A stretch of DNA of 64,000 nt, taken from positions 1,550,001 to 1,614,000 of the forward strand of contig JAWNGF010000003.1 of the NCBI GenBank assembly GCA_037039685.1, given 5' to 3'. The notes below the pieces were generated by a model that did no database searches, was not told the origin of the DNA, and saw only the letters and a program-made list of their open reading frames with translations. Positions 46,611 through 59,400 of the stretch are shown here, in pieces (positions within the stretch are counted from its first letter, which is position 1; each line of letters starts with the position of its first letter). The stretch comes from Ceratobasidium sp. AG-K. Taxonomy: Eukaryota > Basidiomycota > Agaricomycetes > Cantharellales > Ceratobasidiaceae. Position numbers and translations under genes: made by a program.

Positions 46611-48158
46611 TTACCCCGTTACCCAAGACTCACAGTATACTTTCAACAGCTCGCCTCCTACGTAGCGTATTCTGGTGCCATAGCGGCACCCTTGACCATG
46701 ACCGGTCACCCTAACAAGCTTAAAGTCTGCTATACTAGTTTCCAACCAGGTGGTGTCACCAGAAGCCCTTCGAGTGTCGGTATATTGTACGACTCGGAGC
46801 TTCCCGGTTTGCAGTGGAAGGCGAACTCGAGAGGCTGACTGAACGTGTTCAAGCTCTCCTGGAAGCACGGGGCCAATGTGGAGCTCTCACAGATGCCTGC
46901 AATACAATGGGTCGTCGTAATGCGTTTCTGAGAGTTGGCGAAGGATAACGACTACGCTGTGATCCTCACCATCGAGGCCATCGCTACTATAGAGGCAAGC
47001 CCTGTCAAAAATCAGGCTCAATGATTGCAATGAATGCAAAGATTTGAGCCACTCCGATAATGTATAGAGCAAGCTGGTCCTTTGGTCTTTTGGTCCTTCA
47101 GAAGGGAAGCCCATTAGATGAAGCGAAGTAAGGGCTTGAAACTGGGACGCGCAGTGTTTCCAAGGGAATGGAGGGGCACCCATAGCAAACATATCCTCCT
47201 CCCATTCAAAGTGTCGCAGCTGTGGTGCTTGTAGGCACGCCAACAATTTTTCAGCTCCGGAGGTGCGGAGCACTCGTAGAGAATTCAGTCGGTCGAGCGT
47301 ACAAACGGGTCCAACGCCTATCGCATCGCCAAAATGTAGTGGCATGTCAGAGGCCCACTCTCTATCTTCGTACACATATAAAGAGGCTAATAATATTTGT
47401 TGCAGATGTGGCATTCGCCGAACTAAGTAGCACACAGGATCACCAAATCCACGAACGGCCCAAAGACACGAGCGAACCATTGATAACGAATGAACTGCTG
47501 GGAGAGCGCTGCCATTTTCCGTCTTGGGCTCATCGAATATCTGGACCACTATCTCGCGCAGGCAAAGAGTTTGTAGTGTGTCAATAGTTGGAAGCCGAAT
47601 GCTTTCCATCAACCCTGGAACGGCCTCATTACATCTAGGTTGTATTGAAAGAGTGCGCAATCGGTAGTTCGACGTATTACGATCAATGTCTCGAAAGAAT
47701 TCTTTGAAGTACCCGAATATACTCCTGCACTGCTGAATATCCAAACTTCCATAGGTTTCTACATCAAGAAACTCCAGAAATACATCCTGAAAACGGGTTT
47801 GGTGTGGTTGCATCAAGTCGAGACACGCTCGAGCTGAGTCCAAATTCCGAACGGAGCATCGAACCAAAAGATTTATCATACCAGTTGGATTCCGCTTGAG
47901 GTATTCTGAGACAATGTTACTATTGAGAATCGAAACCGTGTCCCACAGTGAAGGTATTGACAATGCTAGGTTCCGCCAGTGAACAGAAACCCAGGAAACT
48001 ATGAGTACAAAAGCAACATCGACTCGTCTCCCAAGGTCGAATACATACGACAGGATCTCAGGTGGCATTTTACTGATGTGTGCATGTGAAATCCGTGAAA
48101 TAGTAGGTGCCTGGGTGGTGTAGTAAGGTAGCCGTCCAGTATTTGAACTTGACCACAT
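46611..48158 (-). CDS. F-box-like protein
   Basis: Probable substrate adaptor of an SCF ubiquitin ligase, from a family greatly expanded in Agaricomycetes. An uninterrupted 423-codon frame (46887-48158) starts MWSSSNTGRLPYY and has an F-box-like segment near residue 30: KMPPEILSYVFDLG, then LIVSWVSVHWRNLALSIPS and LWDTV. After it come irregular leucine-rich stretches (LRTLSIQPRCNEAVPG, LPTIDTLQTLCLREIV, QLRHFEWEEDMFAMG, SLHSLQSLSLIFDR) like LRRs. The frame ends at TGA 46887. An adjacent minus-strand frame (46611-46868, with GELEHVQSASRVRLPLQTGK) may be a further exon, which is why the feature is drawn to 46611; this joint is uncertain. The target is unknown. Confidence 0.65.
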
Positions 48159-49003
48159 AGTTGAAGTGGTGTTTGCCCGGGTGATCCCACGGATTGGCGG
48201 GATCTACGCCAAATTGAATTGACTTTGAGATTAAACGAACTGGTAAATCCTCGATAACCCTCGTCGAAAATAATATGGGAGTGGATGGCTGCTAAAAGCC
48301 AAAAGGGCAGAGAAACAGAAATCGAATGGGAAACCGTCAAGCGTCGACGTTGATGGCAAGAAGCAACAGGAGCACGTGATCGTCGAGGCCAGCGTCGTCG
48401 TAGCTTCCTCTTCGGCGGCTTGGGGGCAAATAAGGCATTGCCTGAACAGCGTGGACGCAAAAGCTCGCATATATGCGCTAACTCACTTTGGTTCCGGTAA
48501 GTGGTCTAACTCTATCTACCCTGATACCCGATCACTGACCTCGAGTTCGCGATCTTCGTGGTCAATCACAAAGGGCTTAGTATCGACCTCCGTGTCGTCA
48601 TTGTTGGCGATTGTGGGACCCGCAATCGATTCGGTCAAAGTGGCCGTCGAACTTTGACACTTGGTGGCGGCCTGTTGTGTCAAGTGACATCATTGACGGG
48701 TGCTAAAAGGCTACTTTGTGAGGATCGAGGCGAAAAAAAAGTGTGTGTAGACTAGAAATTTCGTCTTTGCAAGAAGCAGGATGGCATTAGTAGGATATTC
48801 TAACGCACCTAAACGGACAAGGGCGTTCGGGATTCTGTGTGGCGGGGATGGTGCATCACGTCTCCCCGTCACGTGGAACCGTGTTGCGCGTTTTGGAGTG
48901 ATTAATTTGGCTTCTGGTCTCCACCATTCAATGTCGACACCTCGATGACGAAAGGTGTGATGTCAGCCGGCGCTTTGTATAGCCTTGGTGGCCATCCAGG
49001 GGG
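48159..49003. other. Intergenic, no gene seen
   Basis: Gap between the divergent F-box gene and the CON-6 repeat gene. Small frames near 48231-48657 on both strands have no recognisable motif. The right part should hold the CON-6 promoter. Confidence 0.4.
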
Positions 49004-49011
49004 TATATAAA
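49004..49011 (+). promoter_or_regulatory. TATA box of the CON-6 repeat gene
   Basis: A clean TATATAAA lies 64 bp before the ATG at 49075. A strong TATA box fits a highly inducible gene such as a stress or sporulation gene. Confidence 0.6.
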
Positions 49012-49074
49012 CAGTGCAGATTTGCCGCGACAAAGCATCAACTCATACATACTCTCAAACTACGCACTCTCACC

Positions 49075-49793
49075 ATGTCTGAAGCCCATGACAACCGCGT
49101 CCTCGGTGGCTACAAGGCCACTCTCTCGTTCGTACTTTCTGTCCTTCAGACTGAAGACGCGTCTGACTTGCCTTGTAGCAACCCTAACGTTGGCCCAGAA
49201 GCCAAGGCCCACGCCGAACAGGTCCTCGCTGATGCTGGCGTTGATGCCTCTGGAGACCATTCCAGCGGGGCCACTGGAACCAACGAGCACGAGAATCGCG
49301 TGCTGGGAGGTTACAAGGCCACTCTTTCGTGAGTAGTGTTTCGTTGCCACCCCTTGAACCTCTTCTCTAACAATTGAGATCCTAGTAATCCCAATACCGG
49401 ATCAGAGGCGAAGGCTCACGCCGAACAGGTTCTTGCCACTGGCGAGGCCGACTCTACCGGACACGCTACCAAAGGAGAGGAGCATGAAAACCGCGTTTTG
49501 GGTGGCTACAAGGCTACTTTGTCCAATCCTAACACCAGCGCTGAGGCCAAGGAACATGCTCAGGATGTGCTTTCCGGAGCTGGGACCGGAGCCGGAAACA
49601 CCACTGAGCACGATGGGCATGAGAAGCGCGTCCTTGCTGGTTACAAGGCGACGTTGTCCAGTGAGTCACTTGGAGATGGCGAATATTGTCTGTTTAGTAG
49701 CTCACTCTCTACCTTCTTATAGACGACAACACTTCGGAGGAAGCCAAGGACAAGGCCAGGAGGATTCTCTCCGAGGCTGGCGAGCTTCACTAA
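49075..49793 (+). CDS. con-6: CON-6 family repeat protein
   Basis: Small hydrophilic protein of the conidiation-protein-6 family, first known from Neurospora sporulation and often abundant in spores or stressed hyphae; its molecular role is not established. It consists of four and a half copies of one unit: (N/K)RVLGGYKATLS, then NPNxxxEAKxHAxxVL. Copies start at HDNRVLGGYKATLS (after MSEA), HENRVLGGYKATLS twice and HEKRVLAGYKATLS; the last EAK unit is DNTSEEAKDKARRILSEAGE and closes the protein with LH. Introns cut the same Ser codon after TLS in copies 1, 2 and 4, while copies 3 and 4 are joined without one. No signal peptide or membrane segment. Ends at TAA 49793. Confidence 0.88.
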
Positions 49794-50100
49794 AGCTGGC
49801 AAGCCGTAAATTATCACAAGTCTAGTTTCTGCGATATTGTATCAATAGCTTAGTGAAATTTAGCTTTCAAATAACGATTTTCTCTTTGCTTGCGCGTGCA
49901 TTCAGCCAAACGGTTCTCTTGCTGTTATTTGTCCTCGGTAAGTTGATCGACGATCTTACACGAGATGCAGATATGTGGAACAGCGAGAAAGTTGACATCT
50001 AAACGGAAATCCAAATATGTATATCATTTGAGTTCCTGGAAGTGTCACGTAATTAACCCTAATTTAGTCTGACCGCGTGAGCAGCACACCACCATCGACT

Positions 50101-51425
50101 ATGGAGGACGACGATAACTCTAGTGGATGGCAGCTGACGGAATCAGATCCAGGAGTGTAAGCAACCGTAGTAACCACATTTTTCTCGTCACTAATGCACG
50201 ATAAACCTATACAGGTTTACGTGCGTGTGTACCCTTTGACTATGTTAACTAGCAAATGGCTCGTCTTACATCTCGGTTTGCCGCAGTGACCTATTAAAGA
50301 CGCTCGGTGTTCCGCTCGTAGTTGATGACCTTTACTCTCTCGATGCTGAATCCTTGGCGGTGCTCCAGCCAATTCGCGCGTTGATCTTTCTATTCAAATG
50401 GGTTGGTGGCGGCGATGAGACAGGCGGCGGTGAAGGAAGGTACGACGAAGACTTTACAGGATTCTTCGCGCACCAAGTTCGTAGGCATCCAACCTAATGA
50501 GTTGCATGGGACCTAACTGCCCGCACGACAGGTTGTTAATAATGCGTGTGCGACAATCGCAGTTCTCAACGGCGTGTGCAACATACCCTCTCTCAAGATG
50601 GGTCAAGAACTTACAGACCTCGTTTCTTTTACCACCGGAATGGACTCACAAGTAACTTAATTCTTACCTTACGAACACCCTACCATCTAATGCCATGAAC
50701 AGACCACAGGCCTTGCCCTCACCTCGTCAGACTTTCTCCGTTCGGCCCATAATGCACTCTCTCCTCCCTCGGTCCTCTCTGTATCAGAAGGGTCACAGTT
50801 AAAGTCTTCTGAAGATGCCTATCACTTCATTTCGTACTTGCCTGTAGCAGGGCAAATTTACGAGTTTGATGGATTGAAGCGTGCGCCCGTTGTACATGGA
50901 GCCTACAGCGAGGACGGAGAAGGGTGGGTTGCAAAGGCCAGGGATGTGATTGAGAAGAGGATAGGAACATACCCTCCTGGATCGGTGAGAATTCCCAGTC
51001 GTGGTGGATGATGTGTATCATCCGTCGTGACAGCACTAATTTCTGACCTCGGGTTCGTAGTTGCATTTCAATCTTTTGGCAGTTAGAGACGACCCTATTC
51101 CGACTCTACAAGAGAAATTATCAACTGCTCAAGCGGCGGGCCAAGAACTTTTCACTGCTGATTTAATGTCTCAGCTCGCACAAGAGCAAGAGAAACGAGC
51201 GCGTTGGGACGTAAGTGTGCCGGGGTATACTTCGTCCCATTGTACTAACAGTTCTCGCAGTTTGAAAATTCTCTTCGCAAGCACAATCATCTTGGACTCA
51301 TCCACGCTCTGCTGGTTCAGCTGGCTAAAAAGGGACAACTGGATGCTGCAGTTACATCTGCCAAAGCGAAGATGCAGGAACGCCTAGCAAAGGCTCGGGC
51401 TACAGGCCAGATGGAGGAGGATTGA
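50101..51425 (+). CDS. UCH37: UCH37/UCHL5-type ubiquitin C-terminal hydrolase
   Basis: Cysteine deubiquitinase of peptidase family C12; the UCH37 type works at the 26S proteasome. The start is MEDDDNSSGWQLTESDPGVF, then TDLLKTLGVPLVVDDLYSLD. The catalytic Cys is in NNACATIAVLNGVCNI, His and Asp in AYHFISYLPVAGQIYEFDGL. The C-terminal ULD-like extension that marks UCH37 is present: LREKLSTAQ-like TLQEKLSTAQAAGQEL, EQEKRARWDFENSLRKHNHL, LIHALLVQLAKKGQLDAAVT, and the tail KAKMQERLAKARATG. To keep Val-Phe-Thr in frame, a 6-nt exon at 50215-50220 is required. Seven or eight exons. The 3' end lies 156 bp from that of the convergent amylase gene. Confidence 0.92.
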
Positions 51426-51581
51426 CCGATATACGTTGAATATCCATACAATTAATTAAACGTGTTCAAGACATCATACCCAGTAAGCGATCTACAACAT
51501 ATCCTGGTATAAAGGTCTGCGACAGGAACATTCGAGATATCATTCATCCTCAGGGACGATGGAGCCTTGGAACCTAGTGAT

Positions 51582-53826
<2,245 letters not shown>

Positions 53827-54152
53827 GTTGAAACAAGAGTAGAGGTGGATGGAAGTGCATGGCCAAAGACTAAGCCCCTTTATAGCTGAAATTCCAGGGC
53901 GCGCATTGTAATTTGCGGACTATTTGTGACGTCAGTGGCAGAGATAACGACCACGCGCCCAGCGCCTACTACTGAATCCCGAACCCAATCGCTTGGCCCC
54001 AGAAAACCCAAGCGCAATCTAACTCAGTTTCCCCAGGTTAACGCCAACATGGAAATGTCTGCGAATGCAGTAAGGATATAGTATTTAGCCAGGTTCAACC
54101 AGAAAGGGACATTTCAGTACAAAATAAACCGCCAACGCATGGGTTACAAGAC
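53827..54152. other. Intergenic, amylase promoter side
   Basis: 326 bp between the amylase start and the DAP1 stop, both genes on the minus strand. It holds the amylase promoter; no specific site is called. Confidence 0.4.
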
Positions 54153-54892
54153 CTAGTCTGCCCCGTTTTCAACCAGCTCTCCAACGATAGTATACTTTCC
54201 GGTAAAATGTTCCACCCAACCTAGGGGATAGCTAGTTCAGTCGCAGAATGTAGTTACGATAAGTGGCGCATACCTTGCATATTCGCTCTGCAAGAACAAG
54301 CGCTGGTGTAAGCCTGAATAGAAGTCCTAAAAGTCAACTCACACTTCCTCCCGTGTCAGATCTTCGAGTTTATCAAGAGGTTGGTCGATAGGTGTGAGCA
54401 TGTCTGAAAATATGGTCAAGAGGCGTGCAGTTTCAGTAAGCCTAATAATCCACCTTCGTCAAATGATTGTTTTGCCATGCCTCGGGAAGCGTCTCGTCCG
54501 GCAAAGTTCCCATACATTCCATCTTTTCAAGTGAATGAGAACGTTTATTTGGACTGTTGCCGCTATGCATCCTTACCTGGGCCATAGAAATTCCTGCCAT
54601 TAGTTACATCAAAGACCTTCCCATCAATGGCCAGCAATATCTGTCCACCATCACGACCACTAAAAGGCTCAAGCGTCTTGGGAGTATATCTCTTCCAAAC
54701 AGTACATTTCGGGTGCTTTGCTGGCTTCCAATTGTATGATTCATTGTAGGAACTTGGGATGCTACCTTGAGATTGCGTAGATTGTGAGGACGAGCGGAAC
54801 AAGGAGCTGAGTTGGTAGGATATGATTCCAACCAAGACCACGTTGATTGGGTGTTCAGTCAAAGACGAAGTAAGCGCGCCGACGATGGCCAT
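54153..54892 (-). CDS. DAP1: Dap1-like heme-binding membrane protein
   Basis: Member of the membrane-associated progesterone receptor (MAPR) family, a cytochrome-b5-like heme protein that supports P450 enzymes of sterol synthesis in fungi. One N-terminal membrane segment (HPINVVLVGIISYQLSSLF), then a linker and the MAPR fold: YTPKTLEPFSGRDGGQILLA, IDGKVFDVTNGRNFYGPGG, MYGNFAGRDASRGMAKQSFD, MLTPIDQPLDKLEDLTREE and NMQGWVEHFTGKYTIVGELV, stop TAG at 54153-54155. The FYGPGxxYGxFAGRDASRG block is diagnostic. ATG 54892 is used, since the open extension upstream is not family-like. It diverges from the VanZ-like gene across 135 bp. Confidence 0.92.
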
Positions 54893-55027
54893 GGTGGTAG
54901 AGGACAAGCTGGGGTGGATGACCAATAAGGGTCAAACGCCATTACATAACTCCCTGCGCATGGGACATTGTATCATTGAAACCAGACCCAGCTTTGACAA
55001 CCACAGCCCAACCGCAAACCTGACTAA
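54893..55027. promoter_or_regulatory. Shared DAP1/VanZ-like promoter gap
   Basis: 135 bp separate the divergent start codons of DAP1 and the VanZ-like gene, so their promoters must overlap. This is inferred from layout. Confidence 0.45.
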
Positions 55028-56065
55028 ATGGCGGAATCCCGACTCTTGAAACGCATGAGCAAGTCTATCATGCGTTCTTACAAGCTACAAATGCCGGGGC
55101 GTTTGGACCTTCCCATTCGAGCCAGGCCTGTACGTAGCATCCCAAGTTTTCCTTCTTCCGTAGCAAACTTTAATACTTTTACAATACAGTGGTTTGTTGG
55201 ATTCACATTCATATCCATGCTTATCTTGTCCTTTTTGGGCTTCACGAGTCTCGCTCACGACATAATGAATGACAAGCTCGAGCATTTCCTGGGGCTCGGG
55301 ACTGCTACAGCACTGTTCTATCTCATTTTCGACGTCGAAGAGTGAGCATGCTTTCTCTAGCAAACAATTCTGGGACATTTACCTATGTCCGAGCATAGAG
55401 ATGCCAGGAGAATATGGATATGGCGACATTTTTGTGAGTATAATCACTATGACAAACCAGTCTACGCAACTAACCTCTATACTTGAACAGCCCTCATTGC
55501 GACCTTTATAATGTGCTTCTTGTTCGGTGGGGTCGTTAGTGAAATTGTTCAATCGTTCACTCCAGTAGGTCCTCTTTGCCTAAAATCGACGCAAACTAAA
55601 TTCATCGCGACCAACGCAGAATAGGACGTTTCAGGCAGGCGACATTCTGGTATGTAGCCTCTCAAATGCCCCGTGTCTCAACTAACCGACGCATCCACAC
55701 TCTATTCTTATAGGCCAATTGGTTGGGCTCGACTGTGGGATTATATGGTTTGTACAGCAACTACGACGCCATCGCACGCCTACTCACTTAAAACATTTAC
55801 GGCAGTGGCCTACCTCTTCGAGAGGCACCATCGCCACAGGCGAGAAATCGCTCGTCTCTATCAACCCCTTAACGCGGGCGAGCCATCCCCTAATTCGTCC
55901 GAGGAAGACCTATTCTTGCCTTTACACACCAACCTATCCAAATCTAGCAATGCGAAGCCCAAAGGCAACTCCCATGCGAGCGATGTGTGGGATCATCACT
56001 CCAGGGAAGAGTTGTTTGGAATTGGCGAAGACGATAGCGACCGTGAGGGTGGGAACCCGCGGTAA
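55028..56065 (+). CDS. VanZ-like domain membrane protein
   Basis: Small multi-pass membrane protein with a VanZ-like domain, a family of unknown role in fungi. After a basic start (MAESRLLKRMSKSIMRSYKL) come four hydrophobic segments: WFVGFTFISMLILSFLGFTS, the signature KLEHFLGLGTATALFYLIFD, ALIATFIMCFLFGGVVSEIV followed by QSFTP, and a segment starting FQAGDILANWLGSTVGLYGL. The C-terminus is a long hydrophilic tail with His/Arg (ERHHRHRREIARLYQPL) and acidic parts, presumably cytosolic. Six exons or so; ends at TAA 56065. Conserved H (EHFLG), E (SEIVQ) and D (AGDILAN) are present. Confidence 0.8.
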
Positions 56066-56351
56066 TAGATCGGCATTCTTTATTTAGCCTATGCCGGGTC
56101 GTTTTTGGTCTGGGAACGTGCTATTTATGCGCTCTCGGGTCTGTTTTACATTCATATAGTTTTAACCTGGCCGCGCAGAAGCTGCGTACAGGCCTTTGAA
56201 AGGTTTATAATGCACCTGCAAGGCGTTTGCCCTCAGGACTCAATACCCAACTCGCGAAACGTGCATTGACTCTAGATACAAGCATACAAAGCGACGAGAA
56301 GAAACAGATAATCTAGAAATACTGGGCAGCTGTACACCCTTTTGAATACGC
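56066..56351. other. Convergent 3' spacer
   Basis: About 285 bp between the 3' ends of the VanZ-like and GMC oxidoreductase genes; only 3' UTR-like sequence is seen. Confidence 0.4.
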
Positions 56352-59300
56352 TTAGGCGGTTGCCTTGATTATATCGGACGCCTAGGCTTGGATGTCAGCA
56401 CGAATCGAGCCAAGTACACAACCACTGGCAACCCACCTTTTCAGCGATTGCATATATGGTGGACCTAAATAAATAAACACTATCAGTGACAACATATTAT
56501 TAATCAGAGCATTCCTCTTACTGGATATGGCAGCTCAAGTGAATTGGGATAACACTCGCATCCACAACGCGGATGTTTGCGGTACCGTAGACTTTCAGCT
56601 GAGCGTCGACGACACCACCATCCTCACGTGGCAACATTGAGCACGTCCCAATCGGGTGGTACACGGGCTCAAACTAATGTAACAAATTAGCGAACGACTA
56701 CGACCCAATGTCAAACCAGACTCACCTTGTTTCTGACATACTCCTTGACGTCCTCGCCACCTTCGCATGCGCCCATCGTTTCACCTACCACATGGGATCC
56801 CATCGGACCTGCCTTGCTCAACCGAGCAATGAAGCGGACGGCAGCAGCCAAGAGCTCGACGTCAGCAGGGGCAGACATGTACCTGGGATCGATGGCGGGC
56901 TTGGCGAGCGGGTCACCCGAAATGATGTGCGACGTTCCCCGAGAGGCGGGGTGCATCAGCGCAGCGAGGAACGATTGATAGCGACGCCCGGGGGTTGGGC
57001 GTGTAACTGGGTTCGGGAAAAAGCCCTGAAGGAAGGTTAGGACTAATCGAGCGACGGGGAGGTAGGCTGAACACGTACCGGGTAGTGGATAATTCTATGT
57101 TCATTTTAGTCGGTCAGTGGGCGCTTTCAAGGGAATGCCGGATTTACTCACTCGGCCTGAGCCTGAGCACTCGCGCCAGTGGTCATCCAATCCTTCAAGA
57201 GCCCGTGAAGCTTCTTCTCGCCTCGAGTCGAGCACCGAGAAACCTCCTCGTCAAGGGCGGCACGAACCCGCTGCGCCTCATCCACCTCTGCGAAAGCATC
57301 AAGAGGCAAGAAACTAAACGCGGAATGGGTTGAAGCATACATCCCCTCTCCCTTCTTCTCGCTGCCCAGTACGTCACGTGTTAGCATGTATGGAACAATA
57401 GCGACAATGAGAGCGCGACACCCAGCCCAGCCTCTTTGAGGCACAATAGCCTCCCGCGACCAAGGCGCATAAATATGAACTCGGCAGCAGTGAATGACTC
57501 ACAATTTCTCCCACTCGCGAGCGTGCACCTCGGGTTCGTGCAACAGGTCGAGTGTCTCGTGGTCCGGAGTGACCTCGTACATGGTCGGCACATACACATG
57601 GTCCTGCAGGTTCTCACCCACACCATCGAGCTCGAGCTGGACTGGAATTCCTGCGGCCTCAAGAACGCGACGCTGGCCAATACCTTCGCTCGGTAAGTAA
57701 ATACGTCCCAGTGGTCACGGTTGACAATGCTTACCCGAAAGTTCCAATAGCTGAGGGCTTTGGAACGACCCAGACGACAGGACGACTTCGCGACGTGCCT
57801 TGGCAATATATTCGTTCTCTTCTCCCTCGGGACCATGGACGAATTCGACGCCGGTAGCAAGAACTAGATCGGCCTTCCTCTCGAGCACAACCTTGGTCGC
57901 ACGTGCACCCGTCACAAGAACGAGGTTCTCGCGATCTGCGTACGGTTCCCAGTAGCCCTTGACGCAACAAACGTCAGCACTGTCTCGGATAATCGATCGA
58001 ACCATATTTACCGTAACCGAATACGAGCGAGTTGACTTTCCTGGCGTAATTGCGCTCGAGGTGGTGGTAATCCCAATGTTGTTGCCCCCATTCTGTCAAC
58101 GGGAACAAATGAAACGACAGGCGGCGTGAGCAGATATCCCCCAGCGCAAAACGGGGAGTCACTCACTGGATCGACATTGACATCTACTCCGAGAGCCTTG
58201 TATGCGCCAAACAACGGGAGATGGAGGTCGCTGAACCAACCAGGGTACGAGCGAGCGATTGGCCCATCGGTTCCAGCGGGTGCGACGACCTCGGCGCTGT
58301 ACTTCTTGGCGGTTTCCTCTGGGAGAGCGTGCGCCGTCTCGGATTTGGACAAGTAACGTTGGAACTCGCCAAAGTTCCACCCGGGATTCCCGAGCGCTTC
58401 AATAGCTAAAGCAGGATTAGTGTGCGAGTCGATGAGTAAATAGGGGGTGCGTACCATCGTATTCTGCTTCAGAACCCCTACGGTACGCGATAAATACGTA
58501 ATATCCGGGCCGAAGGATTACGAGCTTACCTTCCCAAGGTCATAAAATTGAGCTAGAGCAGAGCACATCAGCATCCAGGTACCAAAACACAAATCAGTCA
58601 CTGCTTACCGCAGACGATCCTCCCAGAACCTTGCCGCTACAAACATATCTCAGTCTCCGTTCTCGCCGTGCCGCAAATCCGCGCCACTTACCGAGGATGA
58701 TAGAGCATTCGGCCGTTTGCATCCTTTTGGGGTACTGTCAGAAATCCCCAGTCGTATGCGGGGTTCCCGATCGTACGTCCAAAATATCCGGGCACATTGA
58801 TGTTGGGCTCGTTCGGGACGTACTGCCCGGCCTCGAGCACCCCGACGCGAATAGACGGGTCTTCTGACAGTCTAGATTAGATGAAATTACGTGAGTATGC
58901 CAAATACTACACGACTGTGGGTAATAGGGGCTGGGGAAACGGCGCGGAAGAAGGGTGAGAGGATGGGAAATTCGGTCTTAAAACGTGGCGAGGGGGGATG
59001 TGTTGGACAAAGGTTGGAGATGACAGCGCGAAGGTCCAATAGACAAGAAACTCGAAAAAAAGACGTAAACGAATCCGAGCGGATTCGGCGAGAGCTAACG
59101 CAAAGGAGATGGATAGGGGGAGGGAGACGGCTGGAGATGGATTAGGTCGGGACTCACCGCGCAGCAACGACGAGACCTGCCCATTGCGAGCGTGCAAAGG
59201 TGGTAAGTATAAGTTAGATAACGATAGCGCCCGACTAATATTGTATATCTTCGTACCTGCCGTGCCCCCTCCTATAGAGTATCACAAACAAAGGAGTGTG

Positions 59301-59400
59301 TATCAGTGATGATCACGAGGCGACAAGACATACGACACTAACCGACGACGAGATAGTCGAACTCGCTGGAAGCGAATTCTTGAGGATCTACAATGGGCAT
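56352..59400 (-). CDS. GMC oxidoreductase (aryl-alcohol oxidase/choline dehydrogenase-like)
   Basis: FAD-dependent alcohol oxidase or dehydrogenase of the glucose-methanol-choline family. The start is MPIVDPQEFASSEFDYLVVG with the dinucleotide-binding GGTAGLVVAARL following. Further blocks: VGVLEAGQYVPNEPNINVPG, YHPRGKVLGGSSA-type joint, NPGWNFGEFQRYLSKSETAH, YADRENLVLVTGARATKVVL, REVVLSSGSFQSPQLLELSG, YHPIGTCSMLPREDGG and the end VVDASVIPIHLSCHIQSTIY then AIAEKASDIIKATA, stop TAA at 56352-56354. The late His and the following residues match the GMC active-site region. No clear signal peptide, so it is likely intracellular or peroxisomal rather than secreted. About twelve introns, the first being unusually long (58872-59157, 286 nt). 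Substrate not predictable. Confidence 0.87.
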
